DNA of 8,781 nt, from positions 1 to 8,781 of the forward strand of contig CAIRYL010000139.1 of assembly GCA_903882825.1 (NCBI GenBank). Reading direction: 5' to 3'. Source of the stretch: an uncultured Candidatus Peregrinibacteria bacterium. GTDB lineage: Bacteria; Patescibacteriota; Gracilibacteria; CAIRYL01. Shown here one piece after another: positions 4,627-8,781 of this stretch. Position 1 is the first letter of the stretch; every line of letters begins with the position of its first letter. The position numbers and the translations under genes were made by a program. Below the pieces are notes generated by a model. It saw only the letters and a list, made by a program, of their open reading frames with translations. It made no database searches and was not told the DNA's origin.

Positions 4627-7200
4627 TTATTTTTTTTGGCAACTTTCAAAAACCATAGATTGTATGCAAAATTTACCGGTTTCACACGAAGGCATCGAAA
4701 GATTTGCTCGACAGTCTTTTCGCGCACTACAACTCGCTTCATCATAAATTTCTGTACAAGCAATATCTCCTAAAAAAGAAACAGATGTTGATTCTTGCAG
4801 AGTACTACTGAGAGCTTTTATTCCGCCTTTTGCAGTAGTATAAAAGTTTTCTCCAATGCGAATAATGCGAGCAATACTGTAGTTTTCATCATAAAAATTC
4901 TTGAGAGCTGGTGGAAAATGTGTCACGGTTCCACGAAGAGTAAACTCATTTTTCGCAAGATTAATATCGTAAAAATATGCACCCTGGAAAACGGTTTCTC
5001 CGTATGTTCCAGGATCAACTTTTCCGGTAGTAGGTGGTATTTTTGCAACGCTTACTGGGAATGCCAAAAGGTTTCTGGTTCGGTCAAAAAATAAGGTTTT
5101 ATGATTAGTGAGAAGTTCACTATTTGTTCCTCGATCTCCAATGCTGGTATGAAATAATTCTTTAGGATTTTTGAGATCTGAAACATCAAACATTGAAATT
5201 TTCATTCCTTGATAATATGCAAAATCTGGATTGCTGGCTCCTGCATCTACCGCATTTTTCCCAAATCCAATAAGGTGATTTTCGTCATAAGGGTGCAAAT
5301 AATCGGAATATCCAGGTATTTTAAGTTCGCCTAACACTTTTGGATTTTCAGGAGTGACGTCGATTACAAAAAGAGGATCGGTATTTTTAAACGTGACCAT
5401 ATAGGCTTTATTTCCCATAAATCGTACGGAATGTATTTTTTCTCCTTTTGCCAAATTCTCAAGCCGAGAAATTTCTTTTCCATTGGTATCTAAAATATAT
5501 ACGCCGTTACTACTTTCCCCATTCCAAAAATTTCCTTTTGTGGTGGCAATACGGAAAAATCCATTATCCTCGCTCATGGCGAATTGGTTTATGGCATACC
5601 CTGGGACTTTTCCCTGCGCTGTAAAACTTACGCGAAGTCCATCAAGCGAAAATTTAAAAATATCCGTTGCCGTTTCCCATTCCCACCGCGCATTTTTTCC
5701 ATCGTCTATATACGTTTGTTCTTGGGTTTGACGTGTAATAAATAAATTTTTGGCAGATGCATAAATATTTTGTCCGGCTCCTAAAAGAGTTTCTCGCGTT
5801 ACAGGATTTCGAGGATCTTGAATATCTAATGCGGAAACAAGTGTTAACGATCGGTCTGAGAAGTTTGGAATATAGGAAATTCCTGCACATTTTTCTACTA
5901 TTGGAGTGGCATTTTGAGAAATAGTAGAATCTGTTATTTTTGGTAAATTTTCTGGAGTAATTACCGTGTTATACGGAAGATACGCATTTGATACGAGGTA
6001 CACGATATTCCCAATTTTTCTGGAAGAAACAAGCGAACCTTCAACAGTAAGGGAACGAATTTCTTTTGGCTGAGTGCGATCGGTAATATCAAAGACCTTT
6101 GCAATGAGTTTTTGAGATCCATAGTATCCGCCAGGAGCTATCATTTTTTCTTGCATCACAAGATCTCCTCCATTTGTCCATGAGTTTTGGTGTCCCATTA
6201 CTACGAGTCTGTTTGTATCCAAAAACATGTCACTCACTTCTATTCCTTCTAACTTTATTTTTGACTCTTCTTTCATTTCATTTGCTGGAAATGCTTTTAC
6301 AATACGCACTTCATTATGACGCGCAATAAAAATATGAGATCCATCATTTTTTACAATATCCGCTTCATCTACACCATATTCTTGGATATTAGTGGTGGAA
6401 TAATCACCAGCACCCGCAACTGACTCACTTTGCGATTTTTCAGCAGGGGATGATGCATTCTCTGATTTGGAGTTAGAATCTTGTAACACCCCCTCTGCGA
6501 GCGGAAATACATCATTTCCGAGAGCCGTATAATACCCACCTTGACGAAGGTTTAATTTTTCTAATTGTCTATTGAGTGCAGAACACGAATCTATTTTTGG
6601 AAGTGTTCCTTCTGGAATAATTTCGTTTCCTGTTACTACACTCCATGAAAGTTGTGCCATTTCTCCTCGGGTAATATTTTTGGAAGGCGAAATACCCGTA
6701 ACAATTGTTTTCTCTGATTCTAACCCCGCCATATATTTTTCATACCACGCAACATCTACCCCATGTCTTTCTAAAATGGGAACATTTAAGGCAATGGCTG
6801 AAATTTTTGAAGCTTCTGCAAAATCTATTGGCTGGTGTGGGCGAAAAGTTCCGTCGCTGTAGCCGTTTATAATACCACTTTTGCGAGCATTACATACTGT
6901 TTCTGCAAACCAATCCGACTCACGAACATCTGGGAAAGCTTTTTCTGTCTCTGTTTTGGTACACTTTTGTATGTCTTGAATATTCATGGAAAGCACAATT
7001 TTTAAAAACTCTGCTCGAGAAATTTGTTGATCTGGCTTAAATGTTCCGTCTTGGTATCCATTTAAAATCCCATTTTGCTGAAGATACTCAATAGACGCTC
7101 GTTCTGATTTTCCTCCAATATCCGAAAATTTTTCTGCAAAAACTTGTCCAGAAGCCAAAAAAAACACTAGTAATACGAGAAAAACAGAAGAGTATCGCAT
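4627..7200 (-). CDS. Exported SLH-domain and beta-propeller (PF09826-like) surface protein
   Basis: With the start at 7200 this is an 857-aa exported protein. Residues 1-22 form a signal peptide (hydrophobic core VFLVLLVFFLA, probable cleavage VFA/EKF). SLH repeats follow: one at about 25-73 (FSDI...GILNGYQDGTFKPDQQISRAEF), one at 89-140 (FPDV...GIINGYSDGTFRPHQPIDFAEA) and a degenerate third at about 149-190. SLH domains anchor proteins to cell-wall polymers or an S-layer. After a Ser/Glu-rich linker (about 240-265), YSTTNIQEYGVDEADIVKNDG (267-287) opens a long beta-propeller domain of the PF09826 type, continuing with SLTLVSALDI (451-460), YLHPYDENHLIGFG (634-647) and MKISMFDVSDLKNP (666-679). 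The tail (814-854) has six cysteines, possibly three disulfides. A longer frame begins at 7248, but a consensus TATAAT at 7226-7231 and the signal peptide favour Met at 7200. The propeller's ligand is unknown. Confidence 0.93.
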   Translation of the reverse strand: MRYSSVFLVLLVFFLASGQVFAEKFSDIGGKSERASIEYLQQNGILNGYQDGTFKPDQQISRAEFLKIVLSMNIQDIQKCTKTETEKAFPDVRESDWFAETVCNARKSGIINGYSDGTFRPHQPIDFAEASKISAIALNVPILERHGVDVAWYEKYMAGLESEKTIVTGISPSKNITRGEMAQLSWSVVTGNEIIPEGTLPKIDSCSALNRQLEKLNLRQGGYYTALGNDVFPLAEGVLQDSNSKSENASSPAEKSQSESVAGAGDYSTTNIQEYGVDEADIVKNDGSHIFIARHNEVRIVKAFPANEMKEESKIKLEGIEVSDMFLDTNRLVVMGHQNSWTNGGDLVMQEKMIAPGGYYGSQKLIAKVFDITDRTQPKEIRSLTVEGSLVSSRKIGNIVYLVSNAYLPYNTVITPENLPKITDSTISQNATPIVEKCAGISYIPNFSDRSLTLVSALDIQDPRNPVTRETLLGAGQNIYASAKNLFITRQTQEQTYIDDGKNARWEWETATDIFKFSLDGLRVSFTAQGKVPGYAINQFAMSEDNGFFRIATTKGNFWNGESSNGVYILDTNGKEISRLENLAKGEKIHSVRFMGNKAYMVTFKNTDPLFVIDVTPENPKVLGELKIPGYSDYLHPYDENHLIGFGKNAVDAGASNPDFAYYQGMKISMFDVSDLKNPKELFHTSIGDRGTNSELLTNHKTLFFDRTRNLLAFPVSVAKIPPTTGKVDPGTYGETVFQGAYFYDINLAKNEFTLRGTVTHFPPALKNFYDENYSIARIIRIGENFYTTAKGGIKALSSTLQESTSVSFLGDIACTEIYDEASCSARKDCRANLSMPSCETGKFCIQSMVFESCQKK

Positions 7201-7225
7201 ACAAAAGGAAAAAAGATGTACACAC

Positions 7226-7231
7226 ATTATA
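7226..7231 (-). promoter_or_regulatory. -10 box for the SLH/propeller gene
   Basis: On the minus strand this reads TATAAT, a perfect -10 hexamer, 25 nt upstream of the ATG at 7200, giving an expected leader of about 20 nt. No clear -35 is seen; its position (around 7249-7254) is covered by an inverted repeat, which could mean activator dependence or repression. Confidence 0.5.
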
Positions 7232-7240
7232 ACGTATCTC

Positions 7241-7257
7241 AGAAACATTGTGTTTCT
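7241..7257. promoter_or_regulatory. 17-bp inverted repeat between divergent -10 boxes, putative operator
   Basis: AGAAACA (7241-7247) and TGTTTCT (7251-7257) are exact reverse complements separated by TTG. The element lies about midway between two opposite-facing TATAAT boxes (7226-7231 and 7265-7270) and overlaps the -35 zones of both. The symmetry, spacing and position fit a dimeric regulator controlling both the SLH/propeller gene and yibE/F. The regulator is not identified; the pattern differs from the palindrome in front of the Fur-family gene. Confidence 0.45.
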
Positions 7258-7264
7258 ATTTTTT

Positions 7265-7270
7265 TATAAT
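7265..7270 (+). promoter_or_regulatory. -10 box for the yibE/F gene
   Basis: TATAAT, a perfect -10 hexamer, sits 50 nt upstream of the ATG at 7321. A transcript from here would carry a leader of about 44 nt. The best -35 at 17-bp spacing is GAAACA (7242-7247), a 3/6 match that lies inside the inverted repeat. Confidence 0.45.
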
Positions 7271-7320
7271 CTGAAAGAGTGGCAAAATAAAAATGGTGAA
7301 TAATGTTCTATTTCTCCTGT

Positions 7321-8409
7321 ATGAAAAATTTTTTGTTTTTGTTTTTCTTCCTGTGCTTTTTTCCAGTTTCTGCATTTGCGAACTATGAAATAGGGAATGT
7401 GGTAAAAGTGGGAAAATCTGGAGAAAATGAGCTCGGAACCTATCAAATACTAGAAGTGGAAGGGGAAAATCATCAAAAAGTTTCTTTAGATGTGGGAGAT
7501 GTTTTTAAAAATTCTGCGTCTAGTACCTTTACAGTAGGAGATACACTCATAATGCAGGAAAAAAACCCTGGAGAATACCAATTTGTAGAACGGTATAGAT
7601 TGCCTTCTGTTTTTTTTGTTGCCTTTGTATTTTTTGTATTTGCTCTTTTTTTAGCGAAAAAAAGAGGATTTTTTGCTATACTGGGTCTTATTTTTAGTTT
7701 TTTGGTTATTTTTCTTTTCGTTCTTCCTGCACTTCAAAATGGTACTTCTGCTCTTTTAGTAGGAATACTCGCCAGTACATTTATTGTGGGTGGCTCAATG
7801 GTTATTACTCATGGATTTCGGCTTTCTACTTTTTTAGCGGTGGGGAGTACCGTTGCGGTTATAACTTTTGCCGGGATACTCGCCATTATTGCTACGAAAA
7901 TTTGTTGGCTTTTTGGTATTGGTTCAGAAGATACACTGCAATTGGCATTAGGGGAAATTGGGAATGGAGATTTTCGTGGAATTTTTTTAGTAGGAGTTTT
8001 ATTGGGAACTTTAGGAGTTTTAGATGATGTGACCACCACACAGGTTTCTGCAGTTATAGAATTAAAGCGTGCAAATGTAAAAATGGATTGGAAAGAGCTT
8101 TTTTCGCGAGCTTCTCGTATTGGGGAAGAACATCTGGTATCGGTGATCAATACCCTTGTATTAGCGTACGCAGGCGCATCATTACCACTTCTCCTCCTTT
8201 TTTCTTCCAGCACTATTCCATGGTGGGTTCTTTTAAATTCTGAAATGGTGGCAGAAGAGGTTATTAGAACTCTCGTCGGGAGTATGGCTTTGCTCATCGC
8301 AATACCATTTTCTACCTTTTTGGCCGCTAAAATAATGGGACCAAAAACAGAAAAATATTTTCAAAACGAAAATCCGTCCGTTGGTTGTGGTCATACTCAT
8401 ATTTTATAA
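7321..8409 (+). CDS. YibE/F-family polytopic membrane protein
   Basis: This 362-aa protein belongs to the YibE/F family (PF07907), integral membrane proteins of uncertain function, sometimes proposed to be transporters. It begins with a signal peptide or first helix (MKNFLFLFFFLCFFPVSAFA, 1-20), followed by a strand-rich extracytoplasmic segment (21-93). Predicted helices lie at about 96-113, 116-138, 143-163, 168-192, 220-237, 275-296 and 317-339. The family signature GVLDDVTTTQ is at 232-241, then IGEEHLVSVINTLVLAYAGASLP (267-289) and the ending AIPFSTFLAAKIMG (327-340). The C-terminal tail GCGHTHIL (355-362) holds one Cys and two His that could bind a metal. An in-frame ATG at 7303 would add six residues ahead of the signal peptide, so 7321 is preferred. 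It is divergent from the SLH/propeller gene, and its stop codon lies inside the palindrome preceding the Fur-family gene. Confidence 0.93.
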   Translation: MKNFLFLFFFLCFFPVSAFANYEIGNVVKVGKSGENELGTYQILEVEGENHQKVSLDVGDVFKNSASSTFTVGDTLIMQEKNPGEYQFVERYRLPSVFFVAFVFFVFALFLAKKRGFFAILGLIFSFLVIFLFVLPALQNGTSALLVGILASTFIVGGSMVITHGFRLSTFLAVGSTVAVITFAGILAIIATKICWLFGIGSEDTLQLALGEIGNGDFRGIFLVGVLLGTLGVLDDVTTTQVSAVIELKRANVKMDWKELFSRASRIGEEHLVSVINTLVLAYAGASLPLLLLFSSSTIPWWVLLNSEMVAEEVIRTLVGSMALLIAIPFSTFLAAKIMGPKTEKYFQNENPSVGCGHTHIL

Positions 8410-8431
8410 ATGCAAATTATTTGCATTTATA
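8405..8431. promoter_or_regulatory. Fur/Zur-type 7-1-7 operator upstream of the Fur-family gene
   Basis: Perfect 13-bp arms at 8405-8417 and 8419-8431 flank a single central T at 8418. The core TGCAAAT-T-ATTTGCA (8411-8425) has the 7-1-7 geometry of Fur-family boxes (Bacillus Fur TGATAAT-N-ATTATCA, Zur TCGTAAT-N-ATTACGA, PerR TTATAAT-N-ATTATAA). It lies 25 bp upstream of a Fur-family start codon and abuts a possible -10 TATATT (8428-8433), as expected for autoregulation. It also overlaps the yibE/F stop codon. Which metal is sensed cannot be read from the box. As RNA it would also form a hairpin, but it lacks a T-tract on the plus strand. Confidence 0.65.
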
Positions 8432-8443
8432 TTTAAAAAAGGT

Positions 8444-8455
8444 AGGATGAGGAGG
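8444..8455 (+). promoter_or_regulatory. Strong Shine-Dalgarno region of the Fur-family gene
   Basis: AGGATGAGGAGG precedes the ATG at 8457. AGGA (8444-8447) lies 9 nt from the start; the second, GAGGAGG, abuts it at 1 nt. The purine-rich leader contrasts with the T/C-rich, SD-less leaders of most genes in the window and supports 8457 as the start. Confidence 0.55.
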
Positions 8456-8456
8456 T

Positions 8457-8781
8457 ATGATATTTGATTTTTCACAATTTCGGCATTCTGGATTACGAAT
8501 TACGCCTCTTCGCAAAGAGCTTTTTCTTCTTTTCCAAAGTTTTAAATCTCCCATAACAATTCCTGAAATACAGGTGTATTTACAAAAAAAAGGAAAAAAT
8601 CCAAATATTACGAGTTTGTACCGACAAGTAGAAACTTTTGTGGCGTTAGGTTTTTTACAAAAAGTGCATGTGCAATCCGGCATTATTCATTATGAATTCT
8701 CACTTTCTCACCATCATCACTTTGTATGCCAAAAATGTGAAGAAATAACATGTATTTCAGATGAAAATTTAGAAAATAGTG
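8457..8781 (+). CDS. Fur-family metalloregulator (3' truncated by window end)
   Basis: The first 108 residues of a Fur-family DNA-binding repressor are visible; members are usually 130-160 aa, so the dimerisation domain is incomplete. The winged helix covers about 10-72: GLRITPLRKELFLLF (12-26) matches the family's 'RxTxxR' first helix, and NPNITSLYRQVETFVALGFLQKV (48-70) matches the recognition-helix motif 'TVYRTL..L...GLI', with SLYRQVE in place of TVYRTLE. Glu80 in HYEF and the run SHHHHFVCQKC (84-94) correspond to metal ligands: Glu80 and the histidines fit the E81/H88/H90 site of E. coli Fur, and Cys91/Cys94 fit its structural-zinc CxxC (C93/C96). Whether it is Fur, Zur, PerR or Nur cannot be decided without the C-terminus. 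A 7-1-7 palindrome lies just upstream, suggesting autoregulation, and yibE/F ends 47 bp before it, a likely functional partner. Confidence 0.93.
   Translation, partial: MIFDFSQFRHSGLRITPLRKELFLLFQSFKSPITIPEIQVYLQKKGKNPNITSLYRQVETFVALGFLQKVHVQSGIIHYEFSLSHHHHFVCQKCEEITCISDENLENS

Noticed and set aside
4494..4763. An 89-codon minus-strand open frame spanning the palindrome and the end of the SLH/propeller gene
   Set aside because: It overlaps real coding sequence, runs through the hairpin and direct repeat (giving a repeated GLTER peptide), and has no leader or family features.
7201..7248. Upstream start (7248) for the SLH/propeller gene
   Set aside because: It would place 16 residues ahead of a normal signal peptide and put the TATAAT box inside the coding region; 7200 fits better.
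7809..8297. A 162-codon minus-strand open frame opposite yibE/F
   Set aside because: It lies entirely antisense to clear YibE/F family motifs and its composition is that of a shadow frame.
8447..8467. A six-codon mini-ORF (MRRYDI) overlapping the start of the Fur-family gene
   Set aside because: Its ATG lies within the purine-rich SD region and is most simply part of it; no sign of selection can be judged from one sequence.
1..8781. tRNA, rRNA, CRISPR array, transposase, toxin-antitoxin or phage genes
   Set aside because: None of the corresponding structures, repeats or motifs could be recognised by reading both strands.

Overview
The window is AT-rich and gene-dense (longest non-coding stretch about 135 bp), with short hypothetical membrane proteins, a B-box-type zinc-finger membrane protein, an orphan MoxR ATPase, a diverged TsaB and an SLH/beta-propeller surface protein. 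This mix suggests a candidate-phyla-radiation (Patescibacteria) genome, perhaps Peregrinibacteria-like; that placement is inference. The standard genetic code fits: UGG encodes Trp, GGN is used for Gly, none of the long frames has an internal UGA, and UGA terminates the TsaB-like gene. This argues against the UGA=Gly lineages (Absconditabacteria/Gracilibacteria sensu stricto). No tRNA, rRNA, CRISPR array or complete insertion sequence was recognised.

Left part (1-1915): the 3' end of an unidentified plus-strand gene converges, with a 4-bp gap, on a minus-strand pair. The pair is a six-segment membrane protein (1262-1915) followed by a MoxR-type AAA+ ATPase (261-1187). A plausible sigma70-like promoter for the pair lies in the 70-bp divergent gap at 1916-1985.

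Middle (1986-4490): a tight plus-strand run holds a 114-aa single-pass protein, a 371-aa five-pass protein with a large predicted extracytoplasmic domain, and a diverged TsaB-like protein (t6A tRNA modification family). After a small hairpin comes a 121-aa zinc-finger/two-TM protein. A perfect 30-bp palindrome, preceded by a degenerate direct repeat, fills the convergent gap at 4491-4626.

Right part (4627-8781): an exported 857-aa SLH plus beta-propeller (PF09826-like) protein on the minus strand is divergent from a YibE/F-family polytopic membrane protein. Their two TATAAT boxes flank a 17-bp inverted repeat that could be a shared operator. Directly after yibE/F, a 27-bp palindrome with the 7-1-7 layout of Fur/Zur/PerR boxes precedes a Fur-family regulator gene that runs off the end. 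The most interesting hypothesis is that this right-hand block is a small metal-responsive module: surface propeller protein, YibE/F with a Cys/His tail, and an autoregulated Fur-family repressor.

Most starts in the window lack a Shine-Dalgarno sequence and several follow a pyrimidine-rich leader; the Fur-family gene is the exception, with a strong purine-rich SD.
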